A stretch of DNA of 64,000 nucleotides from Azoarcus sp. (GTDB lineage Bacteria > Pseudomonadota > Gammaproteobacteria > Burkholderiales > Rhodocyclaceae): contig JAUSOD010000008.1 of NCBI GenBank assembly GCA_030656215.1, forward strand, positions 62,001-126,000, given 5' to 3'. Each line of letters starts with the position of its first letter. Position 1 is the stretch's first letter. A model generated the notes under the pieces. The model was not told the DNA's origin. It worked only from the letters and a program-made list of their open reading frames with translations, and did not search any database. The position numbers and the translations under genes were made by a program. Shown one piece after another: positions 51,374 through 60,607 of the stretch.

Positions 51374-52063
51374 TCAGGTGTTGCGGTCGCGCAGCGCGTT
51401 AAGTGATGCGATCAGATCGCCGAAGCGCTCGCCCTGCACGGTCACATGCTCGCGCAGCAGTTGTGCGGCGCGGTCGCCGTCGCCGTCGCAGATGGCGGTG
51501 ACGATGTTGTCGTGTTCGTCGAACGAAATGCGCACACGGTCGCGTACACGCAGCTGCAGCCGTCGGTAGGGGCGCAAACGGCGCTGTAGTTGCAGGGCCT
51601 GCTCGTTGAGGAAGTCGTTGTGGCTGGCGGCGTAGATCAGCTGGTGGAAAGATTCATTGAGGTAGAAGTAGGCGTTGGGATCGCCGCGGTCGCGGGCGTC
51701 GCGCAGGGCTTCGTGCGCAGCCTTGAGCATGGCTTCGTCCTCCGGCGTCATGCGGCGGGCGGCGAGTCGCGCGCACATGGCCTCGAGTTCGGCCATCACT
51801 TCGAACATTTCGCACAGGCGTTGCGGGGGGAGTTCCACAACCACGGCGCCGCGCCGGGGACGCATGTCGATCAGGCCCTCGGCGTTGAGCTGGATCAGGG
51901 CTTCACGGATCGGGGTGCGGGACACGCCGAATTCCTCGGCCAATTCGGTCTCGTCGAGTTTGCTGCCGGGCGGGTAGGCGCCGGTGGCGATGCGTTCTTC
52001 GATCGCTTCTCGCAGGTGCTCCGAACGACGGCCACTCTGCGGCGGTGGGGCGGGGCTGTTCAT
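51374..52063 (-). CDS. GntR-family regulator, FCD subfamily, probable malonate regulator
   Basis: Transcription factor of 229 residues. A GntR winged helix (about 15-80) has the recognition region ETELAEEFGVSRTPIREALI. A C-terminal FCD all-helical domain carries metal or ligand His residues (NESFHQLIYAASHNDF and REHVTVQGE). The nearest operon is the malonate decarboxylase set, and FCD regulators (MatR, MdcY) control such genes. A TGTATACA palindrome at the far upstream end of that operon (63975-63988) fits the MatR operator type. It lies about 150 bases downstream of the TauE gene on the same strand, with its own leader (52064-52213). Confidence 0.82.
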   Translation of the reverse strand: MNSPAPPPQSGRRSEHLREAIEERIATGAYPPGSKLDETELAEEFGVSRTPIREALIQLNAEGLIDMRPRRGAVVVELPPQRLCEMFEVMAELEAMCARLAARRMTPEDEAMLKAAHEALRDARDRGDPNAYFYLNESFHQLIYAASHNDFLNEQALQLQRRLRPYRRLQLRVRDRVRISFDEHDNIVTAICDGDGDRAAQLLREHVTVQGERFGDLIASLNALRDRNT

Positions 52064-52213
52064 GATGCCTTACCAATCAATTGACATGATGAGATGAATG
52101 ATACGCTCAAACCCGGATCTGCATTTTTAAGTTGTATTGATGTATGTATAAATGTCGTTCAGAAATACAAAATCAGAACTATAAACTCAGAATCGCGATG
52201 CTTCGGCTTCGGG

Positions 52214-53029
52214 TCAGAAAAGGCTGGCCAGCATCCGCCACGCGACGAACAGCAGCAACACCGCGAATACGCGGCGCAACACGACCGCGGGCAGCAGGTG
52301 GGCGGCGCGTGCACCAAGCGGTGCGGTCAGGATGCCGGCGAGCACCGTCCACAGCAGTGCCGGCAGATACACGAAACCGAGGCTTCCGGGCGGCAGCGCC
52401 TGCACCGCCCATCCGTTTGTGATGTAGCCCAGGGTGCCCCCGAGCGCGATCGGGAAGCCGACCGCCGCCGCGGTGCCGATCGCCTTCTTGATCGGGCAGT
52501 TGCACCAGGTGAGGAAGGGCACCGTCATCGCCCCGCCGCCGACCGCGGCGAGTGCCGACACGATGCCGATGGCTGTTCCCGCCAGCCCTTGCCCGATGCG
52601 TCCGGGCAGCACACGCCCCGGCTTCGGCCTGAGCTCCAGACCGAGCTGGATTGCAACCGCGATCAGGAACAGCGAAAAAAATGCGGTAAGGCCGGTGGTC
52701 GAAACGTGGCGTGCCACCAGGGTGCCGACCGCGGTGCCCACCAGCACGCCGGGGGTAAAGTTGCGCACCACCGACCACATCACTGCGCCGTGGCGGTGGT
52801 GCGAGCGCAGGCTGGACAGTGCGGTAAACAGGATGGTTGCCATCGAGGTGCCGAGTGCGACCTGAAAAATCACCGACGGCGGAAAGCCGGCCAGGCCGAA
52901 GGCGACCAGCAGTGCCGGCACCAGGATGATGCCGCCGCCAATCCCGAGCAGCCCAGCGAAGAAGCCGGACACGCTGCCGATCGCGAGATAGCCCCCGACC
53001 GCCGCCGCGCTCACGCTCATGCTCATCAT
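52214..53029 (-). CDS. TauE/SafE-family membrane permease
   Basis: Inner-membrane protein of 271 residues with about eight helices in two repeats. Repeat 1 is SGFFAGLLGIGGGIILVPALL and repeat 2 is VSALAAVGGGAMTVPFLTWCN, quoted here as key parts GLLGIGGGI and AAVGGGAMTVPF. The family exports or imports small organic or sulfonated anions. It follows mdcH by 19 bases and ends the mdc operon. ATG 53029 follows GAGGAGCGG; ATG 53026 is an alternative. It may move malonate or a product such as acetate, besides the TRAP system, but this is inference. Confidence 0.85.
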   Translation of the reverse strand: MMSMSVSAAAVGGYLAIGSVSGFFAGLLGIGGGIILVPALLVAFGLAGFPPSVIFQVALGTSMATILFTALSSLRSHHRHGAVMWSVVRNFTPGVLVGTAVGTLVARHVSTTGLTAFFSLFLIAVAIQLGLELRPKPGRVLPGRIGQGLAGTAIGIVSALAAVGGGAMTVPFLTWCNCPIKKAIGTAAAVGFPIALGGTLGYITNGWAVQALPPGSLGFVYLPALLWTVLAGILTAPLGARAAHLLPAVVLRRVFAVLLLFVAWRMLASLF

Positions 53030-53048
53030 GACGTCCGCTCCTCGCCCT

Positions 53049-53966
53049 TCACCCGCTTTGCCGCTGCAGCCATGCCACGGCGCCGTCGACCGTTGCGAAG
53101 TCGTCGAACGCGCGCGCCTGCAGCTCGGGGAAGCGCTCGCGCACCATTCGGGTGAGGCTGCTGCCGGGGCCGAGCTCGAAGAACGCGGTGGCCCCCATCT
53201 CGACCGCGACATCGAGCGTGCGCGCCCAGTCGAGCGGCTCGGCGATCTGGCGGGCCAGGGTGGCGACCGCGTCGACGGCGCGGCTCACCGGCTGGCCATC
53301 GAGCGCGGTCAGCACCGGCGCGCGGTAAGGGTGCCAGTGCGCCGTGGCGAGCGCCGCACGCAAGGGCTCGACGCCGGCGGCGAGCCAGCGGCTGTGGGCG
53401 GGGATGGTGATCCGCAGCGCGACGATATGGGCGCTGCTGCTCGCGCTCAGGGCATCGGCCAGCTGCGCGAGGCGGTGCTGCGGACCGGCGAGCACCGCAT
53501 GATCGGCACCATTGCGAATGGCGATGACCGCGCCGGCTTCGGCCGCGAGCGGCTCGAGCGCAGCGAGCCTCAGTCCGCGCACGGCCAGCATGCCGAAATC
53601 GGCGGGCGTCGCTGCGTCCATGCATGCGGCGCGCGCGCTGGCGAGCCTCAGTGCGTCGCCCGGGGCGAGCGCAGCGGCCACCGCATGCGCGGTCAGCTCA
53701 CCGACGCTGTAGCCGGCCACCAGCGCCGGCGCGAGGCCGGCATCGTCGAGCGCGGCCGCCACCGTTAGCCCGTAGAGCACGATCAGCGGCTGGGCGTGGC
53801 GGTTGAGGAAGCAGCGGCTGTCGTCGGCGGCGATCGCCATCGCGTCCGCTTCCAACCCGCCCGTAAGGCGAGCCAGATGCTTGGCGAGATGTGGATCGCC
53901 GGCCACTCGCCCGAACATGTCGGGTGACTGGCTACCCTGACCGGGACACAACCAGCACACACTCAT
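53049..53966 (-). CDS. mdcH: Malonate decarboxylase epsilon subunit (malonyl transferase)
   Basis: Acyltransferase of 305 residues that loads malonyl from malonyl-CoA onto the thiol of the decarboxylase acyl carrier protein. The catalytic Ser is in VAGYSVGELTAH (GYSVG), the FabD-type nucleophile elbow. PGQGSQSPDMFG at the N-terminus and IPAHSRWL with the catalytic His complete the FabD pattern. The start ATG 53966 overlaps mdcB by ATGA. It is the last mdc gene before the TauE permease. Confidence 0.93.
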   Translation of the reverse strand: MSVCWLCPGQGSQSPDMFGRVAGDPHLAKHLARLTGGLEADAMAIAADDSRCFLNRHAQPLIVLYGLTVAAALDDAGLAPALVAGYSVGELTAHAVAAALAPGDALRLASARAACMDAATPADFGMLAVRGLRLAALEPLAAEAGAVIAIRNGADHAVLAGPQHRLAQLADALSASSSAHIVALRITIPAHSRWLAAGVEPLRAALATAHWHPYRAPVLTALDGQPVSRAVDAVATLARQIAEPLDWARTLDVAVEMGATAFFELGPGSSLTRMVRERFPELQARAFDDFATVDGAVAWLQRQSG

Positions 53967-54844
53967 GCCAGCACGCAAACCGGTGGGGCTGCGCGCTCAG
54001 CCGGCGCGACGCAACTCGGCAGCTCGCGAACGAAGCACGCGGCGGCCAACAGATCGGCGCTGCCGCCGGGGCTGAGCCAGCGTGCGACGAAGGCCGTGCC
54101 GAGCGTATCGAGCGCACGAGTCCAGCCCGGTGCGAACACGCCGCCGTCGGCGATGAAGCCGGACGCCGCGTGCTGCGCCCAGTGCAGACCGGCGAGGCCG
54201 CCGCGATGGGCAAGATTGGTGTCGGGCAGCACCGCGATAGTTGCCAGCAGCGCATGGATCGCGGCCGTCTCCGGTGTTGCGCCCCGCGCGAGCGCATGCT
54301 CGAGTTGCGGCACGGTGGTCGCGAACAGCACCGGGAAGCCCGCCGCGGCCTGTTCGCGTGCGCCGGGCAGGCCGAGGCCGCCGCGCAGGCGTGCGCCGTG
54401 GGTGGCGTCGAATTCGGCACCGGGCGCCGCGCCGGCAATCAGAATCGCCGCGCCCCAGTGCTGCGCGACCTCGGTGCCGAGCGACTTTGGGCTTAGCGTG
54501 CCGGTGTCGGCGAACTGACGCCCGGCCGCCGCGGCGAGCAGGCCCAGGGTGAAGATCGCGCCCTTGTGGGTGTTCACGCCAGCGGTTGCGGCAAACATCG
54601 CGCGTTCGGCAAGCCGTCCGCGGGCCTGCAGCGCGGCGAAGTTGCAGCCGGATGCGGCGAGGCGCGCGCAATCGCCAAAATAGCCACCGAGTGCGCCAAT
54701 GCTGGCTGTGAACGTGCCGTGATCCATGTCGGCGTGGCTGCCGCGGGCGCTCGGTGTGACCAGCCCGGGCTTGCCCTCGAGCGCGAGTTCGTGGGCCAGT
54801 GCGCGGCAGGCGAGATGGTCGATGCGGTCGGCTAATGCGTTCAT
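53963..54844 (-). CDS. mdcB: Triphosphoribosyl-dephospho-CoA synthase
   Basis: Cofactor-biosynthesis enzyme of 293 residues, CitG/MdcB family. It makes 2'-(5''-triphosphoribosyl)-3'-dephospho-CoA, the precursor of the prosthetic group of MdcC. The family motif GLVTPSARGSHADMDHGTF and later THKGAIFTLGLL and PDTNLAHRGG are present. It overlaps mdcG by 4 bases and mdcH by 4 bases, which indicates tight coupling. Confidence 0.93.
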   Translation of the reverse strand: MNALADRIDHLACRALAHELALEGKPGLVTPSARGSHADMDHGTFTASIGALGGYFGDCARLAASGCNFAALQARGRLAERAMFAATAGVNTHKGAIFTLGLLAAAAGRQFADTGTLSPKSLGTEVAQHWGAAILIAGAAPGAEFDATHGARLRGGLGLPGAREQAAAGFPVLFATTVPQLEHALARGATPETAAIHALLATIAVLPDTNLAHRGGLAGLHWAQHAASGFIADGGVFAPGWTRALDTLGTAFVARWLSPGGSADLLAAACFVRELPSCVAPAERAAPPVCVLA

Positions 54845-55539
54845 GCGGCAACTCCGGTCGGGGCCAGGAAACCGTCGGCGAAGGCGGCGCGAGCGACGAG
54901 GCGGACGTCATCGAGCGACTTGACCAGCACCTGGCGTGAATCGGCTGCAAGTTCGCGCCAGGCGACCGCATCGCCCGCGGCATTGCGGATTTCACCGTCC
55001 AGACGCGGCGGGCAGCGCGGGTCGTCGAGTGCATCCAGCGCACGACACGCGGCGCGTGCGGCCAGCCAGTCGGGTGGGGAGAGGAGCAGGTCGAGGTCCG
55101 AGTCGACGCCCAGGCAGTTCAGCCCGGTCGTGAACTGCATTGCTGCCGAGCCGTAGAAGCGCGGTGCGGCGGCCTGTAGCGCGGGCAGGGCGAGCACCGC
55201 AGACAGCAGCGGTCGCCACTGCGCCGGCAGTGCGCCGAGCACGCTCGCGCTCAGTGCCGGCGGTGGCGTGCTGCGGACGATGGCGTGACGTGCGACCAGG
55301 AACGCGAGCCGGCGCTTGCCGAGCATGGGAGGCAGCGCGAGCCCGAGCCGGACCCACCCCGCGCCCACCGTGCCATTCTGGCGGGCGACAATCAGCGGAT
55401 GTCCGGCCCCGACCCAGTTGGCAAGCAGCCGGCTGGCCTCGGGGTCGGCCGCGCAGCACGGGCCGGACGGCTGCGCTGCGCTCACTGCGGCGGGCGCGAG
55501 CCAGACCAGGTCGTGGCGTTCGAGCGGGCGTTCAGGCAT
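54841..55539 (-). CDS. mdcG: Malonate decarboxylase holo-ACP synthase
   Basis: Nucleotidyltransferase-like enzyme of 232 residues that attaches the triphosphoribosyl-dephospho-CoA group to MdcC. The nucleotidyltransferase motif is LGVDSDLDLLL, with the two catalytic Asp. ATG 55539 (MPERPLERHDLVWL) overlaps the 3' end of mdcE by 8 bases. The frame extends further upstream but that part lies within mdcE. Confidence 0.9.
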   Translation of the reverse strand: MPERPLERHDLVWLAPAAVSAAQPSGPCCAADPEASRLLANWVGAGHPLIVARQNGTVGAGWVRLGLALPPMLGKRRLAFLVARHAIVRSTPPPALSASVLGALPAQWRPLLSAVLALPALQAAAPRFYGSAAMQFTTGLNCLGVDSDLDLLLSPPDWLAARAACRALDALDDPRCPPRLDGEIRNAAGDAVAWRELAADSRQVLVKSLDDVRLVARAAFADGFLAPTGVAA

Positions 55540-56269
55540 CGCTGCGCACCCGCTCGACCACCATCGCGGCCATCGTCCGCCCGCCCCGTGCGGCGCCGGC
55601 GGCGATGCGCCCGTCGATTCGGCGATCCGCAACATCCATCGCCCGTAGTTCAGCCAGCGCGTCGGCCAATGTGTCGGCCAGCCCCTGCCCATGGTCGTCG
55701 GACCACACCGCGCGCAGATGCCCCATACGATGGTAGTTCGCGACCCCCGGCGAGAACACCGGCGAGCGCTGGGCGAGCACCTCGACCCGTTCGAGCGGCA
55801 ACTTGGTGATGCGCGCCAGGGCAGGCAGGTTCATGACCTTGATCTCGGCGTCGCCAAGCGCATAGCACGCGTCGGCCATCATCCCGGTGGTGAGGTAGCC
55901 GCCGCTGACCGCCTCGCCGTAGACCACGCTCAGGATCACGTGACCGCGTCCGCGGGCGATCTCGACGCACTTGGCCAGGTGCGCCATGTAGCCGTTGAGT
56001 CCGAGCAGTTCGTCGCGTCGGCGCAGGCGCTGGCCCTGGGTGTCGAGCAGGAACAGGATCGCTTCGCCGGGGCGGTTTCTCACTGTGGCCAGCACGGCGG
56101 CGGCCATGCGCAGCGCCAGATCCGCGCCGACTTCCACCCGCTCGGCGGTGCCGATCACGGTGACCATCGTTCCGCCGACCGATGCACGTCCCTCCAAGTA
56201 GTCGTGCTCGAGCGCCGTCGGCTCCCAGCCGGCCGGAAACAGCGCCTTCAGTATCTCGTCCCGCTTCAT
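55532..56269 (-). CDS. mdcE: Malonate decarboxylase gamma subunit
   Basis: Decarboxylase subunit of 245 residues, related to biotin-carboxyltransferase beta/alpha folds. It forms the malonyl-S-ACP decarboxylase with MdcD. The GxGG-type oxyanion segment is YGEAVSGGYLTTGMMADA, and ILFLLDTQGQRLRRRDELLG is characteristic. The start is ATG 56269, overlapping mdcD by ATGA. No biotin is used in this soluble type. Confidence 0.92.
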   Translation of the reverse strand: MKRDEILKALFPAGWEPTALEHDYLEGRASVGGTMVTVIGTAERVEVGADLALRMAAAVLATVRNRPGEAILFLLDTQGQRLRRRDELLGLNGYMAHLAKCVEIARGRGHVILSVVYGEAVSGGYLTTGMMADACYALGDAEIKVMNLPALARITKLPLERVEVLAQRSPVFSPGVANYHRMGHLRAVWSDDHGQGLADTLADALAELRAMDVADRRIDGRIAAGAARGGRTMAAMVVERVRSDA

Positions 56270-57156
56270 GCGTTTCTCCCGGGGCAGTGCGCCGCCATGG
56301 CGACGAATTCGTCGGCGTTCATCATCGCGACATCGGCGTCGGCCGGCACCCCCAGCGCCTGCCAGATCTCTGGTGCGTCCGTGGAGCTGCCAAAGCGCTG
56401 CCAGCGCTCGGCCAGGCGCGCATGTTCGCGTTCGACGGACTCGAGCGAGAACTCGGCCGGCGTATCGAGCAGGTGGATGGCCGCGGCGCGGAATGCTTCG
56501 ATGTCGTCCTCCACGAACGCATCCGCCTCGCCCAGCAAGTAGCGGTGCTTGCCGCCGGTGACGCGCCACACCAGCGCGCGGTCGCGTGAATCGAACTCCT
56601 CGACCCCGCGCACGGTTTCGATCACCTCCGGGCCCGACATTGCCAGCCGCCCTTCTTCGGACATCACCAGTGCGTCGCAGCAGCGCGCGATCAGGCCGGT
56701 GCCGCCGAAGCAGCCACCAGCGCCACCGATCAGGCCGATGAAGCGCAGGCCTTCTGCGCGCGCGCCGAGCACGGCGCGGATAATCTCGGAAACCGCGATC
56801 AGTCCGGCATTGGCCTCGTGCAGGCGCACGCCGCCCGAATCGAACAGGATCACCACCGCCGCCGGTCGTTCGGCGCGTGCGCGCTCGATCAGGCCGACCA
56901 GCTTGGCGCCGTGCACCTCGCCGATGGCACCACCGAGAAAGGCGCCCTCCTGCGCCGCGACCAGCACCGGACGGCCGTCCAGCGTGGCGGCGCCGACAAC
57001 GATGCCGTCGTCGAACGCGGCCGGCTGTTCCAGCATGACCATGTGTGGGCTTGATACCCTCGCTTCGGGCGGAAGGAACTCGTGAAAACTGTCGGTATCG
57101 ACCACGCCGTGCACGCGCTCACGTGCCGATGCCTCGAAAAAGCGCTTACGCATCAT
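56266..57156 (-). CDS. mdcD: Malonate decarboxylase beta subunit
   Basis: Carboxyltransferase-like decarboxylase subunit of 296 residues. Crotonase-type oxyanion-hole blocks are LIGGAGGCFGGTGLIARCCD and GVRLHEANAGLIAVSE. It pairs with MdcE to decarboxylate malonyl-S-MdcC. It overlaps mdcC by 11 bases at its 5' end and mdcE by 4 bases at its 3' end. ATG 57156 or 57153 could be used. Confidence 0.92.
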   Translation of the reverse strand: MMRKRFFEASARERVHGVVDTDSFHEFLPPEARVSSPHMVMLEQPAAFDDGIVVGAATLDGRPVLVAAQEGAFLGGAIGEVHGAKLVGLIERARAERPAAVVILFDSGGVRLHEANAGLIAVSEIIRAVLGARAEGLRFIGLIGGAGGCFGGTGLIARCCDALVMSEEGRLAMSGPEVIETVRGVEEFDSRDRALVWRVTGGKHRYLLGEADAFVEDDIEAFRAAAIHLLDTPAEFSLESVEREHARLAERWQRFGSSTDAPEIWQALGVPADADVAMMNADEFVAMAAHCPGRNA

Positions 57157-57460
57157 CGTCCTCCCATGCTTCCAGTGCCTGGTCCAGGCGCAGGCTCACC
57201 ACGGCGGGGGTTGCGCCGACGTCGTGGATCTCGATCTTCAGGCCGCCGGCCGCATGGCGTTCGCCGAAATCGCGCAACACCGCCTGCCAGATCGGGCCGA
57301 AGCCCTGGGCCGCGGTGTGCACGTCGATCGCGCAGCGTTCGGGCGCGCCGCCAGCCTCGACCAGCACCTCGCAGTTGCCCGACGCGGTCACGCCGACCAG
57401 CACCGGTTTGCGGGCCGTGGCAGCGCCGCGGGCCTCCACTTCATATTGCAGTCGTTCCAT
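57146..57460 (-). CDS. mdcC: Malonate decarboxylase acyl carrier protein (delta subunit)
   Basis: Acyl carrier protein of 104 residues bearing the acetyl/malonyl group. The likely attachment site of the phosphoribosyl-dephospho-CoA group is Ser27 in VGVTASGNCEVL. The length is normal for MdcC. It follows mdcA by 17 bases and overlaps mdcD. It lacks the DSL motif of fatty-acid ACPs, as expected for this family. Confidence 0.92.
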   Translation of the reverse strand: MERLQYEVEARGAATARKPVLVGVTASGNCEVLVEAGGAPERCAIDVHTAAQGFGPIWQAVLRDFGERHAAGGLKIEIHDVGATPAVVSLRLDQALEAWEDDDA

Positions 57461-57477
57461 GTCCTGTTCTCCTGCGC

Positions 57478-59133
57478 CTACCAGTTACGGAACCGGCTGG
57501 GCGGGTTGTAGAGGCCGCCCGAGGCGCGCACCAGGTCCTTGACCGAGCGCGCCGCGAGCAGATCGCAGCGTGCGTCGCGGTGGGCGATGCCCAGATCCTC
57601 GGCACGCCGGATCACGCCGCGGGCGCGCAGCTCGTCCACCTTCTTGCGGTCGCGGCCGAGCCCGACCGCGGTATAACCGGCGACGCCGCGGATCGCTTGT
57701 TCGCGCTCGTCGAGGTCGCGGCACAGCAGCAGGTTGGCAATGCCTTCCTCGGTGACGACATGGGTGACGTCGTCGCCGAAAATCATCACCGGCGGATTCG
57801 CCAGGCCCATGGTCTCGGCCAGGTCCCAGGCGTCGAGGCGCTCGACGAAGGCCGGCGCCATGTGCTCGCGGAAGGTCTCGACCATCTGCACCACGAGCTT
57901 GCGCCCGCGCGGCATCACGTCGCGGCCCTGGCGCGCCTCTTCGCCCGCCTTGACCCACGCCGCGCTCTCGTGACGCCGGCCGCGCGCATCGGCACCCATG
58001 TTGGGGGCGCCGCCAAAGCCGGCAATACGGCCCTTGGTCGCGGTCGAACTGTTGCCCTGCAGATCGATCTGCAGCGTGGAGCCGATGAACAGATCGCAGG
58101 CGTAATGCCCGGCCGCCTGGCAGAACGCGCGGTTGGAGCGCATCGCGCCGTCGCGGCCGGTAAAGAACACGTCGGGGCGCGCGGCGATATACGCCTCCAT
58201 GCCGAGTTCGGAGCCGAAACTGTGCACCGACTCGACAAAGCCCGCCTCGATCGCCGGAATCAGCGCCGGATGCGGGTTCAGCGCCCAGTGGGTGCAGATC
58301 TTGCCCTTGAGCCCCAGCGATTCGCCGTAGGTCGGCAGTAGCAGCTCGATCGCCGCGGTGTCGAAGCCGATGCCGTGATTCAGGCGCTTGACGCCGTATT
58401 CGGCGTAGATACCCTTGATCACCATCATCGCCATCAGCACCTGGATCTCTGAGATCTGTGCCGGATCGCGGGTGAACAGCGGCTCGATGTAGTTGGGTTT
58501 GGGCGCGACGATGACGAAATCGACCCAGTCGGCGGGGATGTCGACGCGCGGCAATCCTTCGCGCAGCTCGTTTACCTGGGCGATGACGATGCCGTTCTTG
58601 AACGCGGTCGCCTCGACGATCGCCGGGGTGTCCTCGGTGTTCGGCCCGGTGTAGAGGTTGCCCGCCGCATCGGCCGCTTCGGCCGCGATCAGCGCCACGT
58701 TCGGGGTCAGATCGACGAAGTAGCGCCCGAACAGCTCGAGATAGGTGTGGATTGCGTTGATCCGGATCTTGCCTGCCTCGACCAGCGACGCCAGGCGCGT
58801 GCCTTGCGGACCGGAGAACGAAAAATCGATCTCGCGTGCGATGCCCTTGTCGAACAGGGCGGTGTGCTCGGGCAGCGCGACCACCGACTGCAGCATGTGC
58901 AGGTCGTGGATGACTGCCGGATCGACCGCGGCCAGCGCACGGGCGAGAAAGTCTGCCTGCTTCTGGTTGTTACCCTCGAGACAGACGCGGTCGCCGGCCT
59001 CGATCACGCGTTCGAGCAGCGCGGTGGCGTGCTCGGCGGCGACCCGCCGGCCATCGGCGAGATCGGCCGTACGCGCCACCCGCGCCGCCTTGGAGGCGAC
59101 GCCGCGGCGCCAGTTGGTGTCCTTGTTGCTCAT
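57478..59133 (-). CDS. mdcA: Malonate decarboxylase alpha subunit (acetyl-S-ACP:malonate transferase)
   Basis: CoA-transferase-like subunit of 551 residues. It exchanges malonate for acetate on the acyl carrier protein. Recognisable segments are DRVCLEGNNQKQADFLAR near the N-terminus and NNxT-type LQIDLQGNSSTATKGRIAG. The Arg/Asn-rich C-terminus SRFRNW is typical of MdcA. ATG 59133 follows a GAGGTAG site; the earlier reading frame overlaps the intergenic region before the TRAP genes. It is the first mdc gene. Confidence 0.93.
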   Translation of the reverse strand: MSNKDTNWRRGVASKAARVARTADLADGRRVAAEHATALLERVIEAGDRVCLEGNNQKQADFLARALAAVDPAVIHDLHMLQSVVALPEHTALFDKGIAREIDFSFSGPQGTRLASLVEAGKIRINAIHTYLELFGRYFVDLTPNVALIAAEAADAAGNLYTGPNTEDTPAIVEATAFKNGIVIAQVNELREGLPRVDIPADWVDFVIVAPKPNYIEPLFTRDPAQISEIQVLMAMMVIKGIYAEYGVKRLNHGIGFDTAAIELLLPTYGESLGLKGKICTHWALNPHPALIPAIEAGFVESVHSFGSELGMEAYIAARPDVFFTGRDGAMRSNRAFCQAAGHYACDLFIGSTLQIDLQGNSSTATKGRIAGFGGAPNMGADARGRRHESAAWVKAGEEARQGRDVMPRGRKLVVQMVETFREHMAPAFVERLDAWDLAETMGLANPPVMIFGDDVTHVVTEEGIANLLLCRDLDEREQAIRGVAGYTAVGLGRDRKKVDELRARGVIRRAEDLGIAHRDARCDLLAARSVKDLVRASGGLYNPPSRFRNW

Positions 59134-59265
59134 GCTGCTACCTCGATGTTGGGACCTTGCTTGCCGCCGGCCCCCTCGGTTTGCATGGCAGCTTGCGGCC
59201 GCCATGCTTCGGATCGACGCGGGGCGAAACAAGGTTGCGCCCCGCGTCGGCTCATCGGTGACGGC

Positions 59266-60606
59266 CTACTGATAGAACATGTTGGGCAGGAACATCACGA
59301 TGTCCGGGAACACCGCGAGCAGCACGATGTACAGGCACATCAGCACGATGAAGGGCAGGATGCCGCGTCCGATTTCGCCGAACTTGATGTCGGGCGCAAT
59401 CCCCTTGATGACGAACAGGTTGAGGCCGACCGGTGGAGTGATCAGGCCGAGTTCCATATTGATGGTCAGGATGATGCCGAACCAGATCGGATCGAAGCCG
59501 GCAGCGAGAATGCCCGGCAGGATCACCGGCGTGACCATCAGGATGATCGCGACCGGTGGCAGGAAGAAGCCCATCACCAGCAGCAACATGTTCACCCAGA
59601 ACAGCAGGGCCCACTTCGACATCTCCAGCGCCACCAGCCATTCGGCCAGGCTCTGGGTGATGCGCAGGTAGCTCATCACGTAGGTGAACAAGAAGGCCAT
59701 GGCGATGATCATCATGATCATGCATGACTCGCGCGCGGTGCCGGTGAGGATCTCCTTGATCTCCTTCCAGTGGTAGCACTGGTATAGCAGCGCGACCAGG
59801 ATCAGCGCGCCGAACGCACCGACGCCGGCCACTTCGGACGGGGTGCCGAAGCCGCCATACATCGCGAACATGATCGCCGCGATCAGGATCAGGAAGGGCA
59901 GCAGACGTGGCAGGGCTTCCCAGCGCTGGGCCCAGGTGAAATGCTCCTCGCGCAACAACTCCGCACTCATCGCTCCGCCGCCACCGGCCAGGGCCTGCTT
60001 GCGCTCGCGGATATAGGCGAACACCACATAGGCCGCAAACAGCAGCGCGAGCAGCAATCCGGGCACGATGCCAGCGATGAACAGCTTCCCGATCGACTGC
60101 TCGGCGATCACGCCGTAGATGATCAGCGTGATGCTCGGCGGGATCAGGATGCCCAGTGTGCCGCCCGCCGCTATCAGCCCCGAGGCCAGCCCGGGGGAGT
60201 AGCCGCGCTTGCGCATCTCGGGGATCCCCATGCCGCCGATTGCGGCACAGGTGGCCGGACTCGAGCCGCACAGCGCCGAAAAGATGGTGCACCCGGCGAC
60301 GTTGGCGACCCCGAGGCTGCCGGGCATCTTGTACAGCCAGCGGTAGGCCGACTCGTACAGATCCACTGCGGCGCGGGTCTTGCCGATTGCCGCGCCCATC
60401 AGCACGAACAGCGGGACGGTCAGCAGGGTGAAATTGTCCAGCTCGCCGAAGATCGTCTCGGCGATCAGGCCGATGTTCGATGCCGGCATGAAAAGGAACA
60501 TGATCACCACCGCAGAGGCGCCAAGCGCGAATGCGATCGGCATTCCGGAAAACAGCAGCACCAGCGTGAGTGCGCAGTTGATAAGGCCTATCTCGAGCAC
60601 ACCCAT
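59266..60606 (-). CDS. TRAP transporter large permease (DctM)
   Basis: Inner-membrane protein of 446 residues with about 12 helices. DctM signatures are LFVLMGAAIGKTRAAVDLYE and GSSPATCAAIGGMGIPEMRKRGY. It works with the small permease (1-base gap) and the binding protein upstream in the operon to import a carboxylate by ion coupling. Location directly before mdcA makes malonate the likely substrate. The 132 bases between it and mdcA hold no gene. Confidence 0.93.
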   Translation of the reverse strand: MGVLEIGLINCALTLVLLFSGMPIAFALGASAVVIMFLFMPASNIGLIAETIFGELDNFTLLTVPLFVLMGAAIGKTRAAVDLYESAYRWLYKMPGSLGVANVAGCTIFSALCGSSPATCAAIGGMGIPEMRKRGYSPGLASGLIAAGGTLGILIPPSITLIIYGVIAEQSIGKLFIAGIVPGLLLALLFAAYVVFAYIRERKQALAGGGGAMSAELLREEHFTWAQRWEALPRLLPFLILIAAIMFAMYGGFGTPSEVAGVGAFGALILVALLYQCYHWKEIKEILTGTARESCMIMMIIAMAFLFTYVMSYLRITQSLAEWLVALEMSKWALLFWVNMLLLVMGFFLPPVAIILMVTPVILPGILAAGFDPIWFGIILTINMELGLITPPVGLNLFVIKGIAPDIKFGEIGRGILPFIVLMCLYIVLLAVFPDIVMFLPNMFYQ

Positions 60607-60607
60607 G

